NCBI GenBank assembly: GCA_038530555.1
Contig: JBCBCN010000006.1
Coordinates: 62,001-126,000, forward strand
DNA from: HKCCE3408 sp038530555
GTDB lineage: Bacteria > Pseudomonadota > Alphaproteobacteria > Rhodobacterales > Rhodobacteraceae
Reading direction: 5' to 3'
DNA: 64,000 bases
A program made the translations under genes and the position numbers. Every line of letters starts with the position of its first letter. Positions within the stretch are counted from its first letter, which is position 1. The notes beneath the pieces are model-generated. The model made no database searches. It had not been told where the DNA came from and worked only from the letters and a program-made list of their open reading frames with translations. Of this stretch, positions 8,698 to 16,118 are shown one piece after another.

Positions 8698-9615
8698 ATG
8701 AACGAGATGTCTGACCAACCCGCGACCCCCGACGAGGAAATCGCCGCCCTGCGCGAGACCTGGACGCCGACCCGCCGGGCCGTCGCCCCGGGAATTGAAG
8801 AGCATCTCTATGAGATCAAACCTGTCCTCGATCATGGTTTCGTTCGGGTGATCGATTACATGGGCGATGACGCAGCGATTGTGCAGGCGGCGCGCGTTTC
8901 TTACGGAGCGGGGACGAAAAAGGCGCGCGATGACAGCGGGCTTATTCGCTATCTGATGCGGCACTGGCATTCCACGCCCTTTGAGATGTGCGAGATCAAG
9001 CTGCATGTGAAGCTGCCGGTCTTTGTGGCGCGGCAATGGATCCGGCACCGGACGGCGAATGTGAACGAATATTCCGCCCGCTATTCGATCCTCGACCGGG
9101 AGTTTTATATCCCAGAGCCTGAGCAACTGGCCGCGCAATCGACGGTGAACAACCAGGGTCGTGGCGCGGTGCTGGAGGGGGCGGAGGCCGCGCGGGTGCT
9201 GGAGATGCTCAAGGCCGATGCGGGCCGGGCCTATGACAATTACGAAGCGATGCTGAGCCAGGACGGCCAGCAGGGCCTGGCGCGGGAGCTGGCGCGAATG
9301 AACCTGCCCGCGAACATCTACACGCAATGGTACTGGAAAACCGACCTGCACAACCTGTTCCATTTCCTAAGGCTCCGCGCCGACGCCCACGCGCAATACG
9401 AGATCCGCGTCTATGCCGACGCGATTGCGGCGATGGTGAAGGATTGGGTCCCCGCGGCCTATGGGGCGTTTGAGGATTACCGGATGGGCGGGGTTTCCGT
9501 GAGCGGGAAGGGCGTTGAGTGCCTGCGCCGGATGCTGGCGGGGGAAGAGGTGACGCAGGAGAACTCGGGGATGAGTAAGGGGGAATGGCGGGAGTTTATT
9601 GGAGTGTTTGGGTGA
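8698..9615 (+). CDS. thyX: FAD-dependent thymidylate synthase ThyX
   Basis: Flavin-dependent enzyme that methylates dUMP to dTMP using methylene-tetrahydrofolate, replacing the ThyA/DHFR cycle. The ThyX signature RHRTANVNEYSARY is found at residues 116-129 (family pattern RHRxxSxNexSxR). Downstream are the conserved substrate-binding stretches LPANIYTQWYWKTDLHNLFHFLRLR. The 305-residue length is normal for the longer alphaproteobacterial form. ATG 8698 is used; an in-frame ATG three codons later (MSDQP) is an alternative. No thyA is visible in the window. The stop codon overlaps the GTG start proposed for the next gene, which otherwise has a different base composition. Confidence 0.96.
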   Translation: MNEMSDQPATPDEEIAALRETWTPTRRAVAPGIEEHLYEIKPVLDHGFVRVIDYMGDDAAIVQAARVSYGAGTKKARDDSGLIRYLMRHWHSTPFEMCEIKLHVKLPVFVARQWIRHRTANVNEYSARYSILDREFYIPEPEQLAAQSTVNNQGRGAVLEGAEAARVLEMLKADAGRAYDNYEAMLSQDGQQGLARELARMNLPANIYTQWYWKTDLHNLFHFLRLRADAHAQYEIRVYADAIAAMVKDWVPAAYGAFEDYRMGGVSVSGKGVECLRRMLAGEEVTQENSGMSKGEWREFIGVFG

Positions 9616-10487
9616 AGCACAGCCGATCAAAACGACATCATCACGTTCCCCAGCTACTTCAACGGCGCTTCTGTAATTCGAGCGGGAGACTGTACTTCGC
9701 AGAACGGGATGACGTAGGCGAGTGTTTCGGGAAAATAAGTGAGCGAACGCCACACGGCTGTTTTTGGGAACGGAACAGAAATACATCCCTGACTATCGAT
9801 GGCAGAATCGTTGATACCGCGGAGGAGGATTACAATAAGTTTGATAATTTTATCGGTGACATGCTTTCCGATATTGATGAAATCACAGCGAACCAACTTA
9901 TTCCAATTTTTCCGAGCGAGAATAACAAGGCGTTAGTTCAATTTTGTGTGCTTTTGATGAAGCGCTCTATCGATATGGCGTCGTCTAGCCATGACGAAGA
10001 AATGGGTACTCAAATCATCGAAGCTACACGCGCCGATGCCTTGAAAGCTGGAGTTTCCGACGAGCTGGTCGGCTACTTGGATGGATTGAGCGCCAAACAT
10101 GCCGGAGCTTCTGCACGCCTTTACGCGCAGCTTTCCCAAAGCGAATGCGTGGAGGCGGCGCTTGAAGAGTACCGTCCAGTTTTGGTTCAGCCCTCAAAAC
10201 GCAAGGGCTTAATTCTTGGTAGCCGTATGGTTTACGGTACTTATCGGGCCGGTTGTGGCTTGGGCGATCCAGATTTTCAGTTCATCGTGCCTATCAGAAA
10301 AGACCTTGCGATAGTTTTCCTGCATAAGTCGTACGAGTGTCGCTCAATGACTAATGCGCCGGATGATTTTATAAATGAACTCAATGGATTTATTGCTCGG
10401 TCATCGAAACAGGTGGCTTCGCATTCCCGACAGCTTCTGACTGCTGTTTTACGGCGGGAAAGACTAATGCAAGTGATGCTCACCTAA
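9612..10487 (+). CDS. DUF4238 domain-containing protein
   Basis: A 291-residue soluble protein. It opens with KRHHHVPQLLQRRFC, close to the HHyVPqfyLRrF signature at the N-terminus of DUF4238 proteins, followed by NTSLTIDGRIVDTAEEDYN and a mostly helical, charged body. Function of the family is unknown. No membrane or export signal is seen. The GTG at 9612 overlaps the thyX stop (GTGA) and has a GGAG sequence 8 bases upstream; an ATG at 9585 inside thyX is the alternative. Base composition and codon choice are clearly more A+T-rich than all neighbours, and a broken antitoxin gene overlaps the 3' end. Horizontal acquisition is therefore likely. Confidence 0.75.
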   Translation: MKHSRSKRHHHVPQLLQRRFCNSSGRLYFAERDDVGECFGKISERTPHGCFWERNRNTSLTIDGRIVDTAEEDYNKFDNFIGDMLSDIDEITANQLIPIFPSENNKALVQFCVLLMKRSIDMASSSHDEEMGTQIIEATRADALKAGVSDELVGYLDGLSAKHAGASARLYAQLSQSECVEAALEEYRPVLVQPSKRKGLILGSRMVYGTYRAGCGLGDPDFQFIVPIRKDLAIVFLHKSYECRSMTNAPDDFINELNGFIARSSKQVASHSRQLLTAVLRRERLMQVMLT

Positions 10488-10767
10488 TGAATTTCGCGCC
10501 GTCTCCAACTCCCACCGCATCTGCAAATTCATCCAAAACTCCGGCGTCGTCCCCAGCGCCTCGGCCAGACGCAAAGCCGTATCGCCCGTGACCGCGCGTT
10601 TCCCGGCCACAATCGTCGAAACTCTATTCCCCGGCCACACCGATCTGTTTCGGCAGAGCGTTTGCCGGGAGGCCGAGCGGTTTCAAAAACTCTTCCGCCA
10701 AAACCTCCCCGGGATGGATCGGCGCGAGCCGGTCTAGCACCTCAGTGGTAGTCGCAGATTTCGACAT
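10464..10767 (-). pseudogene. frameshifted HigA-family antitoxin (XRE-type HTH)
   Basis: Reading the minus strand from ATG 10767 (after a GGACGGAG ribosome site) gives MSKSATTTEVLDRLAPIHPG followed by EVLAEEFLKPLGL, the classic HigA/VapI antidote opening. The frame then ends at GVAGE-stop. Removing one G from the four-base run at 10629-10632 restores NRVSTIVAGKRAVTGDTALR, then LAEALGTTPEFWMNLQMRWELE, which completes the antitoxin helix-turn-helix. Total length is 304 bases, that is 3n+1, consistent with a single inserted base. No toxin reading frame is present upstream or downstream, so the addiction module appears degraded. A sequencing error would be the alternative explanation. The 3' end overlaps the DUF4238 gene on the opposite strand. 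Confidence 0.8.
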
Positions 10768-10812
10768 CGTGAGCTCCGTCCTCTTAGGGCGCATAAAGTA
10801 GCCGGTCCCACG

Positions 10813-11097
10813 CTACCCCGTCACCCCCGTCACCCGTGCCCACGCCGTTGCCCTCAACTCCTCCACCGTCTCGGCATTCGCCTCTTCCCAGGCTTTGAAC
10901 GCAACATAGCCCGCCTGCATCTGGGCGAAGCGGTCTAGGCTGCCTTCGGGCGCGAGCTCGAAGCCCGGCACGAAGTAGGTTTTGACCTCGTCATAAGTCT
11001 CGATACAGGCGGCGCGTTCGGCGCTTCCCATCGGGCGGGTCGCGGCGGTGGCGTCGCAGAGGTAATAGCTGAGTAGAAGGGTGAGAAATTCGCCCAT
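10813..11097 (-). CDS. small conserved hypothetical protein
   Basis: A 94-residue protein beginning MGEFLTLLLSYYLC, a short hydrophobic stretch that could be a weak signal or an amphipathic helix. It continues into an acidic, tryptophan-containing helical region (DRFAQMQAGYVAFKAWEEAN). I recognise no named family, though similar short proteins occur in roseobacters. It is preceded on the minus strand by AGGAGCAGG about 3 bases before the ATG, a strong ribosome site. Codon use matches the chromosome rather than the A+T-rich patch next door, so it probably marks the end of that patch. Confidence 0.6.
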   Translation of the reverse strand: MGEFLTLLLSYYLCDATAATRPMGSAERAACIETYDEVKTYFVPGFELAPEGSLDRFAQMQAGYVAFKAWEEANAETVEELRATAWARVTGVTG

Positions 11098-11327
11098 TGG
11101 CCTGCTCCTTATCGTTGGAGGAGGTGGGCCGACGGGAAGGGAGGGCCCCGGATGGCCGCACCTCCCAAATTAGATGCCGCCAGCCTAGGATAGGGCCGTC
11201 AGGATATGGTTAACGGAAATGCCGCACTGCAGCATCGCCGTCAGGCCTTCGCGGGTTTTGACCGCTGATTGAGCGCGCTTGCCTGAAAAAGCGGCAACCT
11301 GCGCGCGCTCCGGGCCCCCAAAAGGGC

Positions 11328-11534
11328 CTAGAGTTTGGTTAATTCCACCGCCGACATCCGGCCGTCCCGGCCTTCGCGGAGCTCAAATTCAACCTTGGTA
11401 TCATCCGCCAGACCGGTGAGGCCGGCGCGTTCCACGGCCGAGATATGCACGAACACATCCTTGCCGCCGTCATCGGGTGCGATAAAGCCGTAACCCTTTG
11501 TCGTATTGAACCATTTCACGGTGCCAGTGGGCAT
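11328..11534 (-). CDS. cold-shock protein, CspA family
   Basis: Single-stranded nucleic-acid-binding OB-fold protein acting as an RNA chaperone in the cytoplasm. The 68-residue length and the two RNP motifs, KGYGFIAP (RNP1, residues 13-20) and VFVHIS (RNP2, residues 27-32), are canonical. Acidic loops and a short C-terminal strand (RMSAVELTKL) complete the fold. About 200 bases lie between its start and the divergent ArsC-like gene. A long 5' leader, usual for csp mRNAs, would fit in that space, but I see no decisive structure. Which of several csp paralogs it is cannot be told from sequence, so no symbol is given. Confidence 0.94.
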   Translation of the reverse strand: MPTGTVKWFNTTKGYGFIAPDDGGKDVFVHISAVERAGLTGLADDTKVEFELREGRDGRMSAVELTKL

Positions 11535-11738
11535 AGCAAATGGGCCTTTCTTGTCAGTCTCCGCCGATAAAAATGCGGCGGCGTGGTCAAAATTGTGGGA
11601 CAGACGGTGCGTGGTCCTGGCCTTTCGCGGCCCGACAGATGCAGCGGCCCCCTGTACCTGACAATTAACTGTGGTACGGCATTTGCGAAAAGCAAGGTCA
11701 AAGGCGGGGAAACTGCTGTGCTCAACAAAGGTTTACCA

Positions 11739-12047
11739 GTGGAGTTGCGGGGGCTGAAAACCTGCGACAGTTGTCGCAAGGCGATGAGGGCCCTGGAGGT
11801 GGCGGGCTACGATGCCGTTTTGCGGGATATTCGCACCGATCCAATGGACGCGGAGGAGCTGGCCCGGGCCTGGGACGCGTTGGGCCCGGCGCTTCTCAAC
11901 ACGCGTTCAACGACCTGGCGGGGCCTGAGCGAGGCGGAACGGGAGGGCGATCCCAAGGATCTGATCGCCGCCCATCCCAGCCTGATGAAGCGCCCGGTCC
12001 TGGCCCAGGGCGAGACGCTGATCCTGGGGCTGCCGAAAGAGCTTTAG
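11739..12047 (+). CDS. ArsC/Spx-like thioredoxin-fold protein
   Basis: A 102-residue protein of the ArsC/YffB/Spx branch of the thioredoxin fold. GLKTCDSCRKA near the N-terminus gives a CxxC pair (Cys9 and Cys12 counted from the chosen start). Later NTRSTTWRGLSE and PSLMKRPVL match the conserved loop and cis-proline region of this family. It is more likely a reductase-like or regulatory protein than a true arsenate reductase, since no ars genes are adjacent. GTG 11739 was chosen because it places the strand directly before the CxxC, as in relatives, with AAAGG seven bases upstream. A GTG at 11718 is also possible. The 3' end overlaps the convergent DoxX gene by 4 bases. Confidence 0.75.
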   Translation: MELRGLKTCDSCRKAMRALEVAGYDAVLRDIRTDPMDAEELARAWDALGPALLNTRSTTWRGLSEAEREGDPKDLIAAHPSLMKRPVLAQGETLILGLPKEL

Positions 12048-12616
12048 GTCGGGGTTTGAGCCGCGCTGGCCACCGGCGCCCCGCGCCAACGGGTGAGCAG
12101 CGCATCGAGCGAGAGCGGCCCGGCACCCCGGCTGACCAGGCTGAGAAGCGCGAGGACCCAGAAAGCGCGCTGATCCAGGATTGCCGAACTGGAGACCCGG
12201 TCAAACCAGGACCCAATCGTGGCCGCATCCACGCCGTGGCCGACGATATCGACATAGGATTGCACCAGGATGAAACCGATCATCCCGAGCGCTGCAAAGC
12301 GGGTAAAGAGCCCTGCGACGATCAAAACGGGCAGCAAAAACTCGGTATAGGTCCCGAAAAGCACCACCGCGCGGCCGAGCGCGCCGATCTGGCTGGGATC
12401 ATAGCCCACAGCCTCGATCACACGCGGCAGGATCTGTGCGTAAGCGCCAAAATCTGGGACGAATAGGCCCTCGCCCACTTTGGTCTGGGCCGAATTCCAG
12501 AAATAGACAAAGAGCGTGCCTGCAAAGACCAGCCGCGTGGCCGTGGGCATATAAACGGGTGCGAGCCTGTCCTGAATATGGGCGGTGAGGCGGTCATAGC
12601 GGGCGATAAGGCTCAT
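12044..12616 (-). CDS. DoxX family membrane protein of the bufferin operon
   Basis: A 190-residue inner-membrane protein with four hydrophobic segments and the DoxX pattern (ATRLVFAGTLFVYFWNSAQT, LFTRFAALGMIGFILVQSYV, DQRAFWVLALLSLVSRGAGP). DoxX-like proteins commonly accompany DUF692/DUF2063 gene pairs. In bufferin loci their role is not defined; an electron-transfer or membrane function is only inferred. Its start overlaps the BufC stop by 4 bases (ATGA), so it is translated as the last gene of a tightly packed bufA-bufB-bufC-doxX operon. Confidence 0.85.
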   Translation of the reverse strand: MSLIARYDRLTAHIQDRLAPVYMPTATRLVFAGTLFVYFWNSAQTKVGEGLFVPDFGAYAQILPRVIEAVGYDPSQIGALGRAVVLFGTYTEFLLPVLIVAGLFTRFAALGMIGFILVQSYVDIVGHGVDAATIGSWFDRVSSSAILDQRAFWVLALLSLVSRGAGPLSLDALLTRWRGAPVASAAQTPT

Positions 12617-13356
12617 GGAGTGGTCTCTTCCATCGTAAGGGCGCCTGACTGGACGAACAGGCTGAGCAGGATTTGCATATCGGCCCTAGGGGCGCGGGCG
12701 AGCGAGGTGGCCATCGCTTCGCTGAGGCTCATGCGGCCCTTGAGGCTGCGAGCAAGCTCAAACCCGCCATGGGGCAGGAGGTGGGGGGTGGGATCGAAAC
12801 CCGGGCGCGTGATCAGCACGTCCTGAGCCACAGCGCGGGGTTTCGGCGCATTGGCCGCGGTGTTGGCGCGCCAAATATCGTAGATCGGAAAGCGCGAGCG
12901 CACGATCATCGCGGCGGGCGCCATCCGGGGCTTGAGTGCCAGAACGTCTGCCGGATCGAGGCCCGTCAGATCGAGCGGTGCGGCGTCGGCGGCGTGGTAG
13001 GATTGGCGCAGGCCAAGCTCCAGCAATGCAATGTCGGGCAAGTAGGGCAGATGCGCCACCGGCTCAAAGGTCTTGAGAAAGCCGGGCATGCGCCCGCCAT
13101 AGAGCGCCAGACGCGGGTCTTCGGGCGGATTGGCACGCAGGAAGACCCCGGCCATGGCCTTGAAGAAGTCCGGGCCCACAAGCTTGCGAAGCACAGGAAA
13201 GCCTGTCTCGAGCGCCTCGGTCAGGCCAACGGCGACATTGTTGCGGTAGACGTCGAAGCGTTTGGCCGCCGGGCCGCCGAACGGGTTGCGCAGGCCCTCG
13301 GGCGCTGGGCGCGCACTATCGAGAAGCGCGCCGGTGAAATCGGTCTGATCGCTCAT
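12613..13356 (-). CDS. bufC: BufC-like RiPP maturation partner (DUF2063 / HvfC family)
   Basis: A 247-residue cytoplasmic protein. It carries the HvfC/BufC N-terminal domain seen in the stretch RFDVYRNNVAVGLTEALETG followed by FPVLRKLVGPDFFKAMAGVF, and a C-terminal winged-helix-like region (LPHGGFELARSLKGRMSLSE). In the bufferin and related MNIO systems the partner protein delivers or positions the precursor peptide for the iron enzyme. That role is taken from the family, not shown here. It overlaps the BufB gene by 4 bases at its start and the DoxX gene by 4 bases at its end, which argues for stoichiometric co-translation. Older annotations call this family a putative DNA-binding protein. 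Confidence 0.85.
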   Translation of the reverse strand: MSDQTDFTGALLDSARPAPEGLRNPFGGPAAKRFDVYRNNVAVGLTEALETGFPVLRKLVGPDFFKAMAGVFLRANPPEDPRLALYGGRMPGFLKTFEPVAHLPYLPDIALLELGLRQSYHAADAAPLDLTGLDPADVLALKPRMAPAAMIVRSRFPIYDIWRANTAANAPKPRAVAQDVLITRPGFDPTPHLLPHGGFELARSLKGRMSLSEAMATSLARAPRADMQILLSLFVQSGALTMEETTP

Positions 13357-14222
13357 TCGAACGGTGTCGTGGCGAGGCAGGCGTCGAGCGTCTGCTGCGC
13401 GCGGGCGGCCTCATCTCGCAGGACCGGGAATTCGGGCACATCCGTGTCCCATTCGATCAGCGAGGGCTTGGGTCCGCCACGTGCGATGGTGTGGTCGTAA
13501 AGCGCCCAGACAGGCTCCACCACCGGGGCGCCGTGGCTGTCGATCAGAAGCGGGCGGCCTTGGTCGTCGATATCCTCGGAATGCCCACCCAGGTGCAGCT
13601 CACCGACATGGTCCAGAGGAAAGGCGTCGATATAGCTGAGCGGATCCGTGCCCTGGTTGGTGGCCGAGACAAAGACATTGTTGACGTCGAAGAGCAGGCC
13701 GCATCCTGTGCGTGTCGCGATTTCGGCCAGGAACTCTACCTCCGGGATCGTGGATTGCGCGAATTCCAGGTAGTTCGACGGGTTTTCCAGCAGCATGCGG
13801 CGGCCCAACGTGTCTTGCACTTCGTCGATATGGCGCGCGACGCGGGCCAACGTCTCTTCGGTATAGGGAAGCGGCAGCAGGTCGTTGAGATAGCCGACAT
13901 CGTGGCTCGACCAGGCGAGATGTTCGGAAAATGAGGCGGGCTGCAGCCAGTCGAGCAGGTGGCGCAGGCGGGCGAGATGATCGCGGTCCAGCGCACCTTC
14001 GCCGCCAATCGACAGGCCCACACCATGGACCGAAATGGCAAAACGTTCGGCCAGGGCCTTGAGCTGTGCGATGGGCCGTCCACCGGCGCCCATGTAGTTC
14101 TCGGCATGGATCTCGACCCAGCCGATCGGGCCGGGATCGTCCATCAGGTCACTGAAATGGCTTGATTTATAGCCGATACCGGCCGTTTTGGGCAGGCCGC
14201 CGCCGCCATGGGCGTCATACAT
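13353..14222 (-). CDS. bufB: BufB-like multinuclear non-heme iron oxidase (MNIO, DUF692)
   Basis: Peptide-modifying enzyme of the MNIO (DUF692) family with a TIM-barrel fold that holds two or three iron ions. Related enzymes convert cysteines of precursor peptides to heterocycles such as thiooxazoles. The 289 residues contain the conserved metal-ligand motifs in order: EIHAENYM, SVHGVGLSIG, FSEHLAW, LLENPSNYL, LLFDVNNVFVSA, ELHLGGH and IEWDTDVP. It starts about 100 bases after the precursor gene and overlaps bufC by 4 bases. The likely substrate is the four-cysteine precursor encoded directly upstream, and the reaction is O2-dependent. Confidence in the family is high; the exact modification is inferred. 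Confidence 0.92.
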   Translation of the reverse strand: MYDAHGGGGLPKTAGIGYKSSHFSDLMDDPGPIGWVEIHAENYMGAGGRPIAQLKALAERFAISVHGVGLSIGGEGALDRDHLARLRHLLDWLQPASFSEHLAWSSHDVGYLNDLLPLPYTEETLARVARHIDEVQDTLGRRMLLENPSNYLEFAQSTIPEVEFLAEIATRTGCGLLFDVNNVFVSATNQGTDPLSYIDAFPLDHVGELHLGGHSEDIDDQGRPLLIDSHGAPVVEPVWALYDHTIARGGPKPSLIEWDTDVPEFPVLRDEAARAQQTLDACLATTPFE

Positions 14223-14320
14223 CTTTCAAGGTCCCTTATCGTGCCGAAAGGCGCCGTCGTCTCGGTTTGTGCTCCGGCCGCGCAGGGCCGCCGGAGCACG
14301 TGGTTTGGGGGCAGGGCCGC

Positions 14321-14668
14321 TTAGAGCGGGCGCAGGATCGAGGTGTCGGTCCCATCGGGCAGGTCGCGGGCCAGTCCTTCGAAACCATCGGCTTCGAGCG
14401 AGGCAAGCACTTCACCCATGCGGCCATCGGGAAGCTCGACATCGGCGCAGGTGCCGGCTGGCACGAAGGTCCAGGCATTGCCCTGGTAGTCGACGGTCGA
14501 GGTGCCGGCACAGGTCGTGCCCGGGCCTGCGGCGCAGTCATTTTCCCCGGCCAGGCTGATGCCGAAGCACTTCTCTTGGGCTTGCGCCTCGACCGGTGCG
14601 GTGCCGTGGGCGGTCAGGGCGGCGGCGGCGGCACCGAAGAGGGCCAGGGTTTTGACGTGAGTGGTCAT
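14321..14668 (-). CDS. bufA: bufferin-type precursor peptide (DUF2282), exported, with extended C-terminus
   Basis: A 115-residue precursor. It has a signal peptide (MTTHVKTLALFGAAAAALTA, cleavage near AQAQ-EK, residue ~31). The core has four cysteines at 34, 45, 53 and 74 in the DUF2282 pattern EKCFGISLAGENDC / TTCAGTS / VPAGTCADVE. Family members (bufferins) are matured in the cytosol by the adjacent MNIO enzyme, exported, and bind copper in the periplasm. Residues ~80-115 form an additional tail (PDGRMGEVLASLEADGFEGL onwards) that I do not associate with the core family. ATG 14668 was chosen because it gives an exact signal-peptide start. It is the first gene of the operon, with the promoter expected in 14669-15012. 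Confidence 0.88.
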   Translation of the reverse strand: MTTHVKTLALFGAAAAALTAHGTAPVEAQAQEKCFGISLAGENDCAAGPGTTCAGTSTVDYQGNAWTFVPAGTCADVELPDGRMGEVLASLEADGFEGLARDLPDGTDTSILRPL

Positions 14669-15012
14669 GAGTGTGTTGCTCCAAGCTGGTTGAGTGTGAA
14701 GTCCGCACCGAGCTGGCCCGGACAGGTTGAGAGCTAGTCGGGCCGATCGATAAAATGCCAATCACAGCCCCGTGCTGCACATGTCTGTGAACGGGCGTGT
14801 AGCGCGGTGATCCTAAGCGAGCGTAAAAGCGCCGATGATGCGCGTATTTTCTGAGCAGGCGGCCTACTTAGCCGCCGGATTGTTACAGAGCTTTCCCATG
14901 CTTTTTGGGGGAAGCGTTGCGCGACTTTCCCCCCACTTTGAGCTGCGCCCCCGCCTTGGGCCGGGGGCGCAGCGCGCATAGTTATTTGGTGAGCGGGTTA
15001 GGAGGGCAAAAG
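14669..15012. promoter_or_regulatory. divergent intergenic region between bufA and a membrane-protein gene
   Basis: This 344-base non-coding stretch must contain the bufA promoter on the minus strand and that of the 15013 gene on the plus strand. I could not place a convincing -35/-10 pair. Two inverted repeats stand out: GGGGGAA (14907-14913) with TTCCCCC (14927-14933), and a strong hairpin at 14942-14973 with a 12-bp perfect stem (GCTGCGCCCCCG / CGGGGGCGCAGC). The latter lies 40 bases before the plus-strand start and has no T-run, so it could be a leader structure or a protein-binding site rather than a terminator. I recognise no metal-sensor operator by eye. Confidence 0.4.
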
Positions 15013-15381
15013 ATGCGCAACGCAGCATTGGTTTTGGGAATTCTTGGCGGTGTGCTGGGCATGGTCGTGGGCTTTTTCGTCTACGGCTATATCGAGTTGT
15101 CCGGGCGTGTGCCGGAAGTGTCTGAGGTTTTCGGCAGTGTTGAGGATCCGGACTTTCTGCGCCTGGTGGCCGTATTGGCCCCGCTCTTGGCGATTGCAGG
15201 CGGTGCGATGGCGCGGGCCCGGGCGCTTTGGGGCGGTGTGTTGTTGCTCATGGCGACAGGCGGGCTTTATGCCGGCCTGGGCTTGGGCGTGTTCACGATC
15301 TTCCCGATTGCCCTGTGTGGCCTGGCCGGTCTCTTGGCGGTCGCAGCGGGGCGACCCGATGAGGAAAAAGCGCATTTCTGA
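15013..15381 (+). CDS. small integral membrane protein of unknown function
   Basis: A 122-residue protein with about four hydrophobic segments (AALVLGILGGVLGMVVGFFV, LVAVLAPLLAIAGGAM, WGGVLLLMATGGLYAGLGLG and FTIFPIALCGLAGLLAVAAG) and a short charged C-terminus. The opening resembles DUF4064-type membrane proteins, but the match is not strong enough to assign. ATG 15013 follows a clear ribosome site (GGAGGGCAAAAG); the upstream in-frame extension crosses the hairpin at 14942 and is unlikely to be translated. It is followed within 60 bases by the OsmC gene on the same strand. A link to the divergent copper-peptide operon is possible only from position. Confidence 0.6.
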   Translation: MRNAALVLGILGGVLGMVVGFFVYGYIELSGRVPEVSEVFGSVEDPDFLRLVAVLAPLLAIAGGAMARARALWGGVLLLMATGGLYAGLGLGVFTIFPIALCGLAGLLAVAAGRPDEEKAHF

Positions 15382-15440
15382 GCTTGGGTCGCCTCTGGCG
15401 CTCATCTAGGCTTTCCCGGATTTTGATCAGGGAGGGCCGC

Positions 15441-16031
15441 ATGGCTGAGAAGTTTTTCCACGTGGGTGAGTTGAGCGAGGATCTGCCCGATCCGACGCAG
15501 TTTGCCGCAAAACCGTTCAAACGCGCCAAGCCGCCCGAGCCGTTGGAGTTTGAGATCGTGGTCACCGCCGAGGCCACGGAAAAGCAACGCAAGACCGGCG
15601 TGGTCCAGGTCAATATCCCCGGCTTTTCCTCGGTGCGGCTTTACTGTGACGAACAGACGCCCATCGGCGATGACACCGCGCCGCCGCCCCTGGCTTTTAT
15701 GTGTGCGGGGATCGGCTTTTGCCTGATGACGCACCTGACTGATATCTACACGGCGCGCGGCATTTCGATCAAATCGATGAAGCTCGAGCAAAAGGTCGGC
15801 TTTAAGACGAACCTGTCGAATATGCGCCAGTTGGGCCATACGACCGAGGGCACGACCGAGCATATCGAGACCCATGTCCTGATCGACAGCGACGAGCCGG
15901 AAGAGCGGATCCGCGATCTGATGGAAGAGGCCGAGAATGCCTGCATGGCGCATTTCGCCCTGCGCAATCCGATCCCCTGGAGCTCGCGTTTGGTGCATAA
16001 CGGTAAGGAACTGATGGCGCATTCCGGGTAG
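15441..16031 (+). CDS. OsmC family peroxiredoxin-like protein
   Basis: A 196-residue soluble protein of the OsmC/Ohr superfamily; characterised members reduce organic hydroperoxides using paired cysteines. The family pattern is seen in PPPLAFMCAGIGFCLMTHLT (reactive cysteine on the central helix) and in an upstream cysteine in VRLYCDEQTPIG. The order differs from classic Ohr, so a peroxidase role is plausible but not certain. The C-terminal part contains TEHIETHVLIDSDEPEERIR, the ferredoxin-like half. ATG 15441 follows CAGGGAGGG. A long structured repeat region begins right after its stop. Confidence 0.82.
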   Translation: MAEKFFHVGELSEDLPDPTQFAAKPFKRAKPPEPLEFEIVVTAEATEKQRKTGVVQVNIPGFSSVRLYCDEQTPIGDDTAPPPLAFMCAGIGFCLMTHLTDIYTARGISIKSMKLEQKVGFKTNLSNMRQLGHTTEGTTEHIETHVLIDSDEPEERIRDLMEEAENACMAHFALRNPIPWSSRLVHNGKELMAHSG

Positions 16032-16057
16032 GAGGCGCTGCGGCTAGCGTCCGGTGC

Positions 16058-16112
16058 GGGAGCGAGGGGGCCAGCCCCCTCGCGCTCCCCCGGGATATTT
16101 GAGCGATAAAGA
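16058..16112 (+). repeat. 3'-flanking repeat copy behind the OsmC gene
   Basis: A strong hairpin (GCGAGGGGGC-CA-GCCCCCTCGC, 16062-16083, extendable outward to GGGAGCGAG with a small bulge) is followed by GCTCCCCCGGGATATTTGAG and CGATAAAGAG. The same arrangement, a G-rich hairpin then CCGGRRTATTT and an A-rich GAAG/AAAGA tail, recurs at 25674 and 62008, and the tail motif alone at 6498 and 45040. It lies just after the stop of a plus-strand gene and reads in the same direction. Terminator-like or RNA-stabilising function is inferred. Confidence 0.6.
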
Positions 16113-16118
16113 GCTCGA

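Noticed and set aside
11739..12047. Arsenate reductase in an ars operon
   Set aside because: No arsenite pump or ars regulator nearby, and CxxC spacing fits the Spx/YffB-like branch; the ArsR-like protein at 18832 is unrelated in place and lacks metal cysteines.
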